Below are positions 7,594-15,659 of a DNA stretch of 25,775 nt, in pieces. The notes under the pieces are model-generated. The model saw only the letters and a program-made list of their open reading frames with translations. It did not search any database and was not told the origin of the DNA. How positions within the stretch are numbered: position 1 is the first letter of the stretch; every line of letters begins with the position of its first letter. Position numbers and translations under genes: made by a program. The stretch is from Bordetella parapertussis (GTDB lineage: Bacteria > Pseudomonadota > Gammaproteobacteria > Burkholderiales > Burkholderiaceae_C). The stretch covers positions 1-25,775 of the forward strand of contig CAMDJS010000021.1 of NCBI GenBank assembly GCA_945900685.1. The letters are read 5' to 3'.

Positions 7594-9492
7594 TCAGCCA
7601 ACCAGTTTGAGATTGCTAACAGTGGGAGTATCGTCCGTAACAAGTAAGTGGATAAAGCGTTGACGAACAGACGCTTCTATACCCGCGCTGTCGAGTCCCA
7701 ACATAGACATGATTTTGCCCGGGTCGCCGTGGTCGGTGAACACATCGGGTAAGCCTAGCCTCAGCACGGGAAGGGTAACGCCGGCATCTTGCAAAGCTTC
7801 AAGCACTGCAGAGCCAGCACCGCCCATGAGCGCGCCCTCTTCGACTGTCACCAGTGCATCATGGCTGGCTGCCACTTGCAACAGCAGTTCTGTATCCAAA
7901 GGCTTGGCCCAGCGCATATTGACCACCGTGGTGTTCAAAGCATTGGCAGCCTGAAGCGCCGGGTAAAGCAAGGTGCCAAAGGCCAATATAGCCACCCCTT
8001 TGCCTTGACGACGAATTTCCCCTTTGCCAAAAGGCAGCATGGACAAACCTGCAGACATCGCTGTGCCCGCACCCGCGCCACGTGGATAGCGCACGGCAAC
8101 CGTGTGGTCTTGTGCATGTGCCGTGCTGAGCAACATGCGGCATTCGTTTTCATCGGCGGGGCAGGCAATGCTGACTTGGGGAATGCAACGCAGGAAAGGT
8201 ATGTCGTAAACACCTGCATGTGTGGGACCGTCTGCACCGACGATGCCTGCGCGGTCCAGCGCCAACACCATGGGCAATTTTTGCAAAGCCACATCGTGTA
8301 TCAGTTGGTCATAGGCGCGCTGTAAAAACGTGGAGTAAATGGCGACGACCGGTTTCAGCCCTTCGCAAGCCAGACCGGCGGCAAAGGTGAGCGCATGTTG
8401 CTCGGCAATGCCCACATCATGGTAGCGGTCGGGAAAGCGCTTATGGAACTCCACCATGCCCGAGCCCTCGCGCATGGCGGGTGTGATGGCCACGAGCTTA
8501 GGGTCAAGCGCCGCCATATCGCACAGCCAGTGACCGAACACCTGGCTAAAAGTTTGTTTGGGCACAGTTGCTGGCGGTAGCAAACCCACCTTGGGGTCGA
8601 ATTTGCCGGGGCCGTGGTAGGCGATGGGGTCCGCTTCGGCCAATTTGTAGCCTTGACCTTTGCGAGTCACCACGTGCAAAAACTGCGGGCCGGACAGGCC
8701 TTTGACGTTTTGCAAAGTGGGAATGAGCGAGTCCAAATCATGCCCGTCAATCGGCCCGATGTAGTTAAAGCCAAATTTCTCAAACAAAGTGGCCGGCAAT
8801 ATCAAACCTTTGGTCTGGTGCTCAAGCCGGCGAGCCAGCTCGAACAAGGGCGGCGCGTTTTTCAAAACCTGGCGACCGACCTCTTTGGCGGCGGTGTAAA
8901 AGCGCCCGCTCATCAATTGCGCCAAATAACGATTCAAAGCGCCCACAGGCGGACTGATGGACATGTCGTTGTCATTCAGGATAACGAGCATGTTGCAGTC
9001 GGCCACACCGGCGTTGTTCATGGCTTCAAAGGCCATACCGGCTGTCATGGCACCGTCGCCGATGATGGCCACGCTGTGTCGGTGCTCGCCCTTTTGCTTG
9101 GCGCCCATGGCCATGCCAAGTGCCGCTGAAATACTGGTGGATGAGTGTGCCGTGCCGAAGTTGTCGTATTCGCTTTCGTCGCGCTTGGGAAAACCTGCGA
9201 TGCCACCCAGTTGACGCAAACTGCCCATGCGATCGCGCCTGCCGGTGAGGATTTTGTGAGGATAGGTCTGGTGGCCCACATCCCACACCAGGCGGTCATG
9301 CGGGGTATTGAACACGTAATGCAAGGCCACCGTGAGTTCAACCGTGCCTAGGTTGGAGCTGAAATGGCCGCCGGTCTTTCCCACTGTTTCAATCAAAAAA
9401 CTTCTCAGTTCATTGGCCAGCACAGGCAATTGATGAGGCGACAGCAACCGCACATCCGCGGGCGTTTGGATACTGTCTAACAATGGGGTCAT
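7594..9492 (-). CDS. dxs: 1-deoxy-D-xylulose-5-phosphate synthase
   Basis: Dxs condenses pyruvate with glyceraldehyde 3-phosphate using thiamine diphosphate, the first step of the MEP isoprenoid pathway. Here it supplies precursors for phytyl and carotenoid chains. At 632 residues it has normal length. Visible motifs are [13 protein letters not shown] (about 42-54), VGHQTYPHK, the thiamine-diphosphate motif GDGAMTAG (about 145-152) with NDNDMSIS (173-180), and the transketolase-type central and C-terminal domains ([23 protein letters not shown]). The frame extends upstream to a TTG at 9570, but that would run through the PpsR-type site. The ATG at 9492 is preferred because it gives the usual MTPLLDSI start and has AGGAG 8 bases upstream. 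Placement in the photosynthesis cluster suggests it is dedicated to pigment synthesis, and another dxs copy may exist elsewhere. Confidence 0.97.
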   Translation of the reverse strand: MTPLLDSIQTPADVRLLSPHQLPVLANELRSFLIETVGKTGGHFSSNLGTVELTVALHYVFNTPHDRLVWDVGHQTYPHKILTGRRDRMGSLRQLGGIAGFPKRDESEYDNFGTAHSSTSISAALGMAMGAKQKGEHRHSVAIIGDGAMTAGMAFEAMNNAGVADCNMLVILNDNDMSISPPVGALNRYLAQLMSGRFYTAAKEVGRQVLKNAPPLFELARRLEHQTKGLILPATLFEKFGFNYIGPIDGHDLDSLIPTLQNVKGLSGPQFLHVVTRKGQGYKLAEADPIAYHGPGKFDPKVGLLPPATVPKQTFSQVFGHWLCDMAALDPKLVAITPAMREGSGMVEFHKRFPDRYHDVGIAEQHALTFAAGLACEGLKPVVAIYSTFLQRAYDQLIHDVALQKLPMVLALDRAGIVGADGPTHAGVYDIPFLRCIPQVSIACPADENECRMLLSTAHAQDHTVAVRYPRGAGAGTAMSAGLSMLPFGKGEIRRQGKGVAILAFGTLLYPALQAANALNTTVVNMRWAKPLDTELLLQVAASHDALVTVEEGALMGGAGSAVLEALQDAGVTLPVLRLGLPDVFTDHGDPGKIMSMLGLDSAGIEASVRQRFIHLLVTDDTPTVSNLKLVG

Positions 9493-9551
9493 GGGGCCGT
9501 CTCCTGCAATAAGTGCCGCCTGCTTGGGGCGAATTTGACTGAGCTTAAATG

Positions 9552-9569
9552 TGTCAATTGAAGTTGACA
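9552..9569. promoter_or_regulatory. PpsR/CrtJ-type operator upstream of dxs
   Basis: The 18-mer TGTCAATTGAAGTTGACA matches TGT-N12-ACA with inverted half-sites TGTCAA/TTGACA. It lies 59 bases upstream of the dxs ATG. It differs at one position from the reverse complement of the site between tspO and bchH. This suggests oxygen/light-dependent repression of dxs by the PpsR encoded in the same cluster. Confidence 0.82.
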
Positions 9570-9603
9570 ATATGGGGTTTACCCGAAGAAGCTTAGCATC
9601 AAT

Positions 9604-9636
9604 AAAAAACCCCTGTGGTTTTTGCCACAGGGGTTT
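9604..9636 (-). terminator. Rho-independent terminator of the HiPIP gene
   Basis: The arms AAACCCCTGTGG and CCACAGGGGTTT (12 bp, perfect) surround a 6-nt loop. Read on the minus strand the stem is followed by TTTATT, giving a T-rich tail. It lies 28 bases after the HiPIP stop, so HiPIP transcripts should end before dxs, leaving dxs with its own promoter. Confidence 0.9.
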
Positions 9637-9663
9637 GATGCATGTTGAATGCGAGGGGCTTGA

Positions 9664-9969
9664 TCAGCCCTTTTTGGCCCAGGCACTGCACCAGCCGGCG
9701 GTGGCCACTTGCTTGCCAGCAAACAGCGGGCATGCACCTGCTTTGTCACCGGCTTTAGCTTGGAACAAAGCACAGTTGCCGCAATTTTGATCAGCCTTGT
9801 GTGAGGCGAATTTTTTGTTGTCGACTTTGGTGGTGTCAGCTTTGTATCCCAGGGCAGCGGCTTGACCGTCTTTTTCATCGACCATGGCTTGGGCAAACAC
9901 TTGGCCGCCTGCCAATAATGCGGCACTGGCTGCGCTGAGTTTGATTACGAATTCGCGACGACTTGTCAT
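9664..9969 (-). CDS. High-potential iron-sulfur protein (HiPIP)
   Basis: This 101-residue precursor has a Tat-type signal (SRREFVIKLSAASAALLAGG, cleavage near FAQA at 27). The mature HiPIP of about 74 residues carries the four [4Fe-4S] ligands C63, C66, C80 and C94 in the patterns CGNC, ACPLF and GWCSAW. HiPIPs are small periplasmic one-electron carriers. In several purple betaproteobacteria and gammaproteobacteria they reduce the reaction-centre cytochrome instead of cytochrome c2. Its position next to dxs, tspO and bchH fits that role. GGAG lies 6 bases before the ATG. A strong terminator follows. No PpsR-type site was seen directly upstream, but the leader can form competing hairpins. Confidence 0.95.
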   Translation of the reverse strand: MTSRREFVIKLSAASAALLAGGQVFAQAMVDEKDGQAAALGYKADTTKVDNKKFASHKADQNCGNCALFQAKAGDKAGACPLFAGKQVATAGWCSAWAKKG

Positions 9970-9984
9970 GTGTATCTCCGATGA

Positions 9985-10018
9985 TTTAAAAAATGCCCCG
10001 AACTGGGGTTGTTACCCC
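9985..10018 (-). promoter_or_regulatory. HiPIP mRNA leader with two mutually exclusive hairpins
   Basis: Read on the minus strand, GGGGTAACAACCCC can fold (5-bp stem, 4-nt loop). Its CCCC arm can instead pair with the downstream GGGG (CCCCAGTTCGGGG), which is followed by CATTTTTT, a weak terminator-like tail. The start codon follows shortly after. The arrangement is attenuator-like, but the stems are only 4-5 bp, so its function is uncertain. Confidence 0.35.
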
Positions 10019-10038
10019 GCTATTCTTGCCGACACCGA

Positions 10039-10068
10039 GGTATCAGCCAACAACGTTGCTGAGATACC
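10039..10068. repeat. Imperfect inverted repeat between tspO and HiPIP
   Basis: GGTATC-AG and CT-GA-GATACC form the outer arms, with CAA/TTG inside, giving a bulged hairpin of about 11 base pairs. No T-run follows on either strand, so it does not look like a simple terminator. It could be an operator or an mRNA processing stem for HiPIP. Confidence 0.4.
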
Positions 10069-10100
10069 CTAGGTTGACGCTCAAGTAAAGGCCGCGCCAT

Positions 10101-10664
10101 TTAGCTGAACGGCCCGTTCAACACAATCGTGGCGTAATTCAAGCAACCTGCAATGCTGACCCACAGCAAATAGGGCGACAGCAAGGCCGCCGACAAGCGG
10201 CCTTTGGGGTAGATAAAAACTATCAACGCCAAAATACTCAGCCAAATACCCGGTAGCTCCCAAAGAGACCAGTCAGGGCGGTGCCATTTGAAATAAATCA
10301 GGCTCCAAAACACGTTAAAAAACGCGTTCAAACACCATAAAACAAGCCATTTGATGCGATCTTGCTTTGATAGGCAGGCATGCCAGCCTAGCCAGGCACT
10401 GACCGCACTCAGGCTGAATATGGCTGTCCAGATCACACCGAATGCAGCATCTGGCGGTTTCCATGCGGGCTGCTTCAAGGCAAAGTACCAGGCGTCCAGC
10501 ACAGTCAAAGATCCACCTATTCCAGCCACCGCAAAACTGATGGCAAACGCCACGAGCAGACTGCGCCAATGGGATTTCAAGGAAGGTAGGTCAGGCTGAG
10601 GCGAACCTAGGCGTTGCGAAGAACCGACTTTTTCAGACTCGCTATGAAGATTTTCAGTATTCAA
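10101..10664 (-). CDS. tspO: TspO/MBR family membrane protein
   Basis: This 187-residue protein has five hydrophobic helices and the TspO signatures WYFALKQPAWKPPDAAFGVIWT (about 59-80), NAFFNVFWSLIYF (113-125) and LNYATIVLNG near the end. TspO proteins bind porphyrins. In Rhodobacter sphaeroides TspO influences tetrapyrrole export and photosynthesis gene expression. The N-terminus has a hydrophilic extension of about 30 residues compared with the usual length of about 160. The first codon is TTG at 10664 with AGGG upstream. An internal TTG at 10580 would give the standard length but has no visible ribosome binding site. The gene is divergent from bchH across a region with a PpsR-type site, so both genes may be controlled together. 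This differs from Rhodobacter, where tspO sits among crt genes. Confidence 0.93.
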   Translation of the reverse strand: MNTENLHSESEKVGSSQRLGSPQPDLPSLKSHWRSLLVAFAISFAVAGIGGSLTVLDAWYFALKQPAWKPPDAAFGVIWTAIFSLSAVSAWLGWHACLSKQDRIKWLVLWCLNAFFNVFWSLIYFKWHRPDWSLWELPGIWLSILALIVFIYPKGRLSAALLSPYLLWVSIAGCLNYATIVLNGPFS

Positions 10665-10686
10665 GGGTTTTCCCTAGTGATAATTT

Positions 10687-10696
10687 TGTCCGGACA
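10687..10696. promoter_or_regulatory. Short perfect palindrome in the tspO-bchH intergenic region
   Basis: TGTCCGGACA is a perfect 10-bp palindrome 9 bases from the PpsR-type site and 22 bases from the tspO start codon. It uses the same TGT/ACA ends but with no spacer. It may be a second regulator's operator or chance. Confidence 0.3.
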
Positions 10697-10704
10697 CTTT
10701 GTAA

Positions 10705-10722
10705 TGTCAACTTGAATTGACA
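10705..10722. promoter_or_regulatory. PpsR/CrtJ-type operator between tspO and bchH
   Basis: TGTCAACTTGAATTGACA matches TGT-N12-ACA exactly, with half-sites TGTCAA and TTGACA. It lies 52 bases before the bchH start and 40 bases before the tspO start. The right half-site is also a consensus -35 hexamer for bchH, so repressor binding would block the promoter. Confidence 0.87.
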
Positions 10723-10744
10723 CATTGTTAACTCAAGGTATTTT
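10717..10744 (+). promoter_or_regulatory. Putative bchH promoter
   Basis: A consensus -35 TTGACA (10717-10722) is separated by 16 bases from TATTTT (10739-10744), a moderate -10. Transcription would start near 10751, giving a leader of about 25 bases before bchH. The -35 box is the right half of the PpsR-type operator. Confidence 0.5.
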
Positions 10745-10774
10745 CCTTATCAACAGAGAAGAAGCACCTCCGGC

Positions 10775-13700
10775 ATGACGAACCCTTCCTCGGCAAGCAA
10801 CTCTCTCAAAGTGGTCTTACTGACCATGGATACGCATCTCAACAGCGCGGCCAGCAAAGCCCGTGCTGCACTGGTGCGGTTGATTCCCGGCCTGAGTTTT
10901 TCGATTCACTCGGCGTCTGAATACACCACGGACGCCAACAAATTGTCCAGATGCAAGGTAGACATTGCCCAAGCCGACATCATCATGGTGACCATGCTTT
11001 TTCTGGAAGACCATTTCTTGCCGATTTTGCCTGACTTGCAAGCCCGCCGAGACGACTGCACTGCCATGGTTTGCATCATGTCAGCCGCCGAGGTGGTCAA
11101 ACTTACCCGCATGGGCAAACTTGACATGGGCAAACCCAGCACCGGCCCCATGGCTTTCCTGAAAAAACTGCGCGGCAGCAAACCACAAGCCGGTCAAGAT
11201 GCCTCTGCCGGGGCCAAGCAAATGAAGATGCTGCGTCGCCTGCCGCAAATACTGCGTTTTGTCCCCGGCACTGCACAGGACTTGCGCGCTTATTTCCTCA
11301 CCTTGCAATATTGGTTGGGCGGTTCGCAGGAAAACATCCAAAACCTGGTGATGTATTTGGTTGACCGCTATGCCAAACAAGTGCTGCCGAAAAATTCAGC
11401 CGACCTCAAAGTGGCCGCGCCGCTTGAATACCCGGAGGTCGGTGTTTACCACCCGCGCATGCAACCGCGTTTGGATGCAGACATTCACAATCTGCCGGTG
11501 ATGGTCAAACCGCAAGCGGTCAAAGGCCGTGTCGGTATTTTGCTGTTGCGCTCTTATTTGATTGCCAACAACGCCCAGCATTACGACGCAGTGCTGGCAG
11601 CGCTCGAAGTACAAGGTTTGCAAGTGGTGCCCGCATTTGCCGCAGGCCTGGATTCACGCCCGGCCATCGAGGCCTACTTCATCAAAGACGGCAAGTGCAC
11701 CGTGGACGCAGTCATCTCACTCACCGGTTTTTCACTGGTGGGCGGCCCTGCCTACAACGACGCACACGCCGCTGAAGAAATTTTGGGCAAGCTCGATGTG
11801 CCCTACATCGCCGCACATCCGGTCGAGTTTCAAACTTTGGACCAATGGGGCGGCTCCAGCCGTGGTTTGCTGCCGGTCGAGTCCACCATCATGGTGGCGA
11901 TTCCCGAGCTTGACGGCTCCGTGATTCCCATGGTGTACGGCGGGCGGCCCGGTGCCGAAGGCGTGACTTGCACCGGTTGCGAACAACGCTGCACCTTCAC
12001 CAAAGACCACCACCAAGAAGACATGTGCACCTGCACCGAGCGCACCTCCATGCTCGCCAGACGGGTGGTCAAATTGGTGGGCTTGCGCCGCAGCGAACGG
12101 GCCCAGCGACGCGTGGCCATGGTGGTATTTAATTTCCCGCCAAATGCAGGCAATACCGGTACAGCGGCTTACCTCGGTGTGTTTGAATCCTTGTTCAACA
12201 CCATGCAGGCCATGAAAGATCAGGGCTATAGCGTGGATATGCCCGAGTCACGCGAAGCGCTGGAGCAAAGCATTTTGGAAGGCAACCGTTTGCAATACGG
12301 TGCCCAGGCCAATGTACACACCTTGATTGCGGCAGAAGACCATGTGCGCCGCGAACGCTATCTGGCTGACATCGAAGCGCATTGGGGACCGGCGCCCGGG
12401 CAACAACTCTCGAACGGCCAATCCATTTTTGTACTCGGCCATCAGTTCGGTAATGTGCTGGTCACGGTGCAGCCATCGTTTGGGTATGAAGGCGACCCGA
12501 TGCGCCTGTTGTTCGAAGGCGGCTTCGCCCCGACGCACGCGTTCTCAGCTTTTTACCGTTACCTGCGCGAAGATTTCAACGCGCACGCCGTCATGCATTT
12601 CGGCACCCACGGTTCACTCGAATTCATGCCTGGCAAACAAACCGGCTTGGCAGGCAGTTGCTGGCCGGATCGCTTGATCCAAGACTTGCCGAATTTTTAT
12701 TTGTACGCAGCGAACAACCCTTCAGAAGGCGCGATTGCCAAGCGCAGAGGCGGCGCAACTTTGATCAGTTATTTGTCGCCCACCGTCGAAGAAGCAGGCT
12801 TGTACAGCGGTTTGGTGGATTTGAAAGCCTCGATTGACCGCTGGCGCAATCTCAGCCCGTCTGATGCGGTGGATATCCAAAGTCTGGCGCAACTGATTCA
12901 GGCGCAGGCCGCAGCGATTGACCTGCTACCCGCCGAACCGGTGTGGCAGTTGAAAGACGATCAACAAGCCATGCTTGAAGTTCAACAACATATTCAACAC
13001 CTCTCAGTGCAAATTCTGGAGTTGGAATACACCTTGATTCCGCATGGCTTGCATGTGGTGGGCAAGCCGTTCACTGAATCTCAATTCACCGACATGTTGA
13101 GTGCCATGGCTGAGAGCCAACACTCGGGTGAGGTAGGCCCCGCCTCCATAAAAGCCATTGTCAAAGGCAGCACTGCCGCCAAGGCCGCTGAACTCAGCGG
13201 ACTGCCCGCCAGCGAAGAGCTCACCAAACTGTTTGACACGCTCGCCAGAACTTTCGAGTTGATGGGCAAAAACAGCGAAATCGAAGGACTGTTGGGCGCG
13301 CTTGACGGCCGTTACATACACCCGGCGCCCGGCGGCGATTTGCTGCGCACACCCGAGGTGTTGCCCACCGGGCGCAACTTGCACGGCTTTGACCCGTTTC
13401 GCATTCCCAGCGCATTCGCGGTGCAAGATGGCGCCAAGCAAGCCGACAAACTCATCGCCCGCTTCATGGAAGACGGCAACCCACTACCCGAATCGGTGGC
13501 CATTGTTTTATGGGGCAGCGACAACCTGAAATCTGAAGGCAGCCAAATCGGCCAGGCGCTGCGCTTACTGGGCGCCAAACCCCGCTTTGACAGCTATGGC
13601 CGCTTGGTCGGCGCGCAGTTGATGCCACTGGCCGAGCTCGGCCGCCCGCGCATCGATGTGGTGGTCACGCTCTCGGGCATCTTCCGCGACCTGTTGCCGT

Positions 13701-14569
13701 TGCAAATCAAAATGCTGGCCCAGGCCGCGCTGATGGCTGCCGAGGCAGATGAGCCGTCTGATCAAAACTTTATCCGTAAACATGCATTGGCATACCAGAA
13801 GGAACACAACTGCGACATGCAAACGGCCGCCTTGCGCGTGTTCGGCAACGCAGATGGCACTTACGGCGCCAACGTCAACCATTTGGTGGACAACGGCGGT
13901 TGGGAAGAAGAGGATGAACTGGCCACGACCTACACCTCGCGCAAAGGTTTTGCCTTCGGTGTCAGCGGCCAACCGGTGTCAAATCCCGGCTTGCTCAAAA
14001 GCGCCTTGGCCGATGTGCAACTGACCTACCAAAACCTGGAATCGGTAGAACTTGGCGTGACCACGGTTGACAATTATTTCGACACCTTAGGCGGCATCAC
14101 ACGCGCGGTGCGCCAAGCCAAAGGCGGCACAGAAAATACGCCGGTCTACATCGGCGACCAGACCCGTGGCGACGGCACGGTGCGCAGCCTGACCGAGCAA
14201 GTCGCGCTGGAAACACGCACCCGCATGCTCAACCCCAAATGGTACGAAGGCATGCTCGAGCACGGCTATGAAGGCGTGCGGCAAATCGAGGTGCACATCA
14301 CCAACACCATGGGTTGGTCGTCCACCACCGGGCAGGTGCAGCCATGGGTTTACAAACAACTCTCCGAAACCTTTGTGTTGAACCCGGAAATGCGCGACCG
14401 CATGGCCAAACTCAACCCCACCGCGTCTGCCCGCCTGGCCAACCGTTTGATCGAAGCCTCCCAGCGCGCTTACTGGACGCCGGACGCAAACATGCTGCAA
14501 CAACTACAGCAAGCCAGCGACGAACTGGAAGACCGCTTGGAAGGCGTTTACGAAGCGACCCAAAGTTAA
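10775..14569 (+). CDS. bchH: Magnesium chelatase large subunit BchH
   Basis: BchH binds protoporphyrin IX and is the catalytic subunit for ATP-dependent magnesium insertion together with BchI and BchD, the first committed step to bacteriochlorophyll. The protein is 1264 residues, normal for the family. It begins with the BchH-type N-terminal domain (VVLLTMDTHLNSA) and continues with the CobN-like chelatase domain. Recognisable stretches are YGGRPGAEG, MHFGTHGSLEFMPGKQTGLAGSC-type sequence near 610, and YIGDQTRGDGTVRSLTEQ. A cysteine cluster, C399-x2-C402-x3-C406 with C418 and C420, could hold a metal or Fe-S centre; an iron-sulfur cluster has been reported for Rhodobacter capsulatus BchH. The gene leads a bchH-I-D-O operon, with 64 bases to bchI, and is preceded by a PpsR-type operator. 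Confidence 0.98.
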   Translation: MTNPSSASNSLKVVLLTMDTHLNSAASKARAALVRLIPGLSFSIHSASEYTTDANKLSRCKVDIAQADIIMVTMLFLEDHFLPILPDLQARRDDCTAMVCIMSAAEVVKLTRMGKLDMGKPSTGPMAFLKKLRGSKPQAGQDASAGAKQMKMLRRLPQILRFVPGTAQDLRAYFLTLQYWLGGSQENIQNLVMYLVDRYAKQVLPKNSADLKVAAPLEYPEVGVYHPRMQPRLDADIHNLPVMVKPQAVKGRVGILLLRSYLIANNAQHYDAVLAALEVQGLQVVPAFAAGLDSRPAIEAYFIKDGKCTVDAVISLTGFSLVGGPAYNDAHAAEEILGKLDVPYIAAHPVEFQTLDQWGGSSRGLLPVESTIMVAIPELDGSVIPMVYGGRPGAEGVTCTGCEQRCTFTKDHHQEDMCTCTERTSMLARRVVKLVGLRRSERAQRRVAMVVFNFPPNAGNTGTAAYLGVFESLFNTMQAMKDQGYSVDMPESREALEQSILEGNRLQYGAQANVHTLIAAEDHVRRERYLADIEAHWGPAPGQQLSNGQSIFVLGHQFGNVLVTVQPSFGYEGDPMRLLFEGGFAPTHAFSAFYRYLREDFNAHAVMHFGTHGSLEFMPGKQTGLAGSCWPDRLIQDLPNFYLYAANNPSEGAIAKRRGGATLISYLSPTVEEAGLYSGLVDLKASIDRWRNLSPSDAVDIQSLAQLIQAQAAAIDLLPAEPVWQLKDDQQAMLEVQQHIQHLSVQILELEYTLIPHGLHVVGKPFTESQFTDMLSAMAESQHSGEVGPASIKAIVKGSTAAKAAELSGLPASEELTKLFDTLARTFELMGKNSEIEGLLGALDGRYIHPAPGGDLLRTPEVLPTGRNLHGFDPFRIPSAFAVQDGAKQADKLIARFMEDGNPLPESVAIVLWGSDNLKSEGSQIGQALRLLGAKPRFDSYGRLVGAQLMPLAELGRPRIDVVVTLSGIFRDLLPLQIKMLAQAALMAAEADEPSDQNFIRKHALAYQKEHNCDMQTAALRVFGNADGTYGANVNHLVDNGGWEEEDELATTYTSRKGFAFGVSGQPVSNPGLLKSALADVQLTYQNLESVELGVTTVDNYFDTLGGITRAVRQAKGGTENTPVYIGDQTRGDGTVRSLTEQVALETRTRMLNPKWYEGMLEHGYEGVRQIEVHITNTMGWSSTTGQVQPWVYKQLSETFVLNPEMRDRMAKLNPTASARLANRLIEASQRAYWTPDANMLQQLQQASDELEDRLEGVYEATQS

Positions 14570-14633
14570 TCCGGTTTTTCCACATTTCCCGCGTGGCAAA
14601 GGTTGGGCCATGCACCTTGCGTAAGATTGCTTC

Positions 14634-15659
14634 ATGGCTATACCTTTTCCTTTCTCCGCCATCGTCGGTCAAGACGAGATGAAACTGGCGATACAAATCG
14701 TGGCTGTTGACCCCAAAGTCGGCGGCGTGCTCGCTTTGGGTGACAGAGGCACCGGCAAATCCACTGCCGTGCGCGCCTTGGCCGATTTACTTCCCCCCAT
14801 TCAAGTGGTCAAAGGCTGTCGTTACGGCTGTGACCCAGGCAGCTCCGGCGGTGCCTGTCCGGATTGCGCCAGCTTGAAGTCTGGCAAAAAAATTGCAACT
14901 GAGAGCAAAGCGGTTCCGGTCATCGACCTGCCCTTGGGCGCGACCGAAGACCGTGTGGTGGGTGCACTTGATTTGGAGCAAGCGCTCAGCCAAGGCGTGA
15001 AAGCGTTTTCCCCCGGCTTGCTGGCCCAAGCCAACCGTGGTTTTTTGTACATCGATGAGGTGAATTTGCTGGAAGACCATTTGGTCGATTTGCTGATCGA
15101 CGTGGCCGCCTCCGGTGAAAACGTGGTGGAGCGCGAGGGTTTGAGCGTGCGGCATCCGGCGCGTTTTGTATTGGTCGGTAGCGGCAATCCGGAAGAAGGT
15201 GAATTGCGTCCTCAGTTACTTGACCGCTTCGGTTTGTCGGTTGAAGTGCGCACACCGCAAGACCTAGATCAACGCGTGCTCGTCATCAAGCGCCGCGATG
15301 CCTTCGAGCGCGACCCGCAAGCTTTCCGTGAAGCTTATGCCGCAGACAACGAGGCCTTCCGCCACCACATTTTGAAAGCCCGCAAAACGCTGGACAAAGT
15401 GGTGACCGGTGACGACTTGCTGCGCACTTGCGCGCAACTCTGCCAAAAGCTGGGCACCGATGGCTTGCGCGCCGAACTCACCTTGATGCGCGCCAGCCGC
15501 GCTTATGCCGCCATACAGGGCAAAAAAACCGTCACCACGGCGCATTTGCGCGCCATCGCGCCGCTGGCCTTGCGCCACCGCTTGCGCCGCAATCCGCTGG
15601 ACGACACCGGCTCGGGCACGCGTGTGCAACGTGCGCTTGAGGAGGTATTGGGCGCGTGA
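14634..15659 (+). CDS. bchI: Magnesium chelatase AAA+ ATPase subunit BchI
   Basis: This 341-residue AAA+ ATPase forms the motor ring of magnesium chelatase with BchD. Walker A is GDRGTGKS (about 36-43), Walker B is FLYIDEVNLL (about 137-146), a sensor-1-type stretch is LVGSGNPEEG, and the arginine-finger region is LLDRFGLSVEV. A cysteine cluster, C62, C66, C75 and C78, lies between Walker A and B, as in many BchI proteins. Length is normal. Its stop overlaps the bchD start (GTGA), so translation is probably coupled. Confidence 0.98.
   Translation: MAIPFPFSAIVGQDEMKLAIQIVAVDPKVGGVLALGDRGTGKSTAVRALADLLPPIQVVKGCRYGCDPGSSGGACPDCASLKSGKKIATESKAVPVIDLPLGATEDRVVGALDLEQALSQGVKAFSPGLLAQANRGFLYIDEVNLLEDHLVDLLIDVAASGENVVEREGLSVRHPARFVLVGSGNPEEGELRPQLLDRFGLSVEVRTPQDLDQRVLVIKRRDAFERDPQAFREAYAADNEAFRHHILKARKTLDKVVTGDDLLRTCAQLCQKLGTDGLRAELTLMRASRAYAAIQGKKTVTTAHLRAIAPLALRHRLRRNPLDDTGSGTRVQRALEEVLGA

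Noticed and set aside
9493..9570. Upstream extension of dxs to a TTG at 9570
   Set aside because: It runs through a PpsR-type operator, and the ATG at 9492 has AGGAG and gives the standard Dxs N-terminus.
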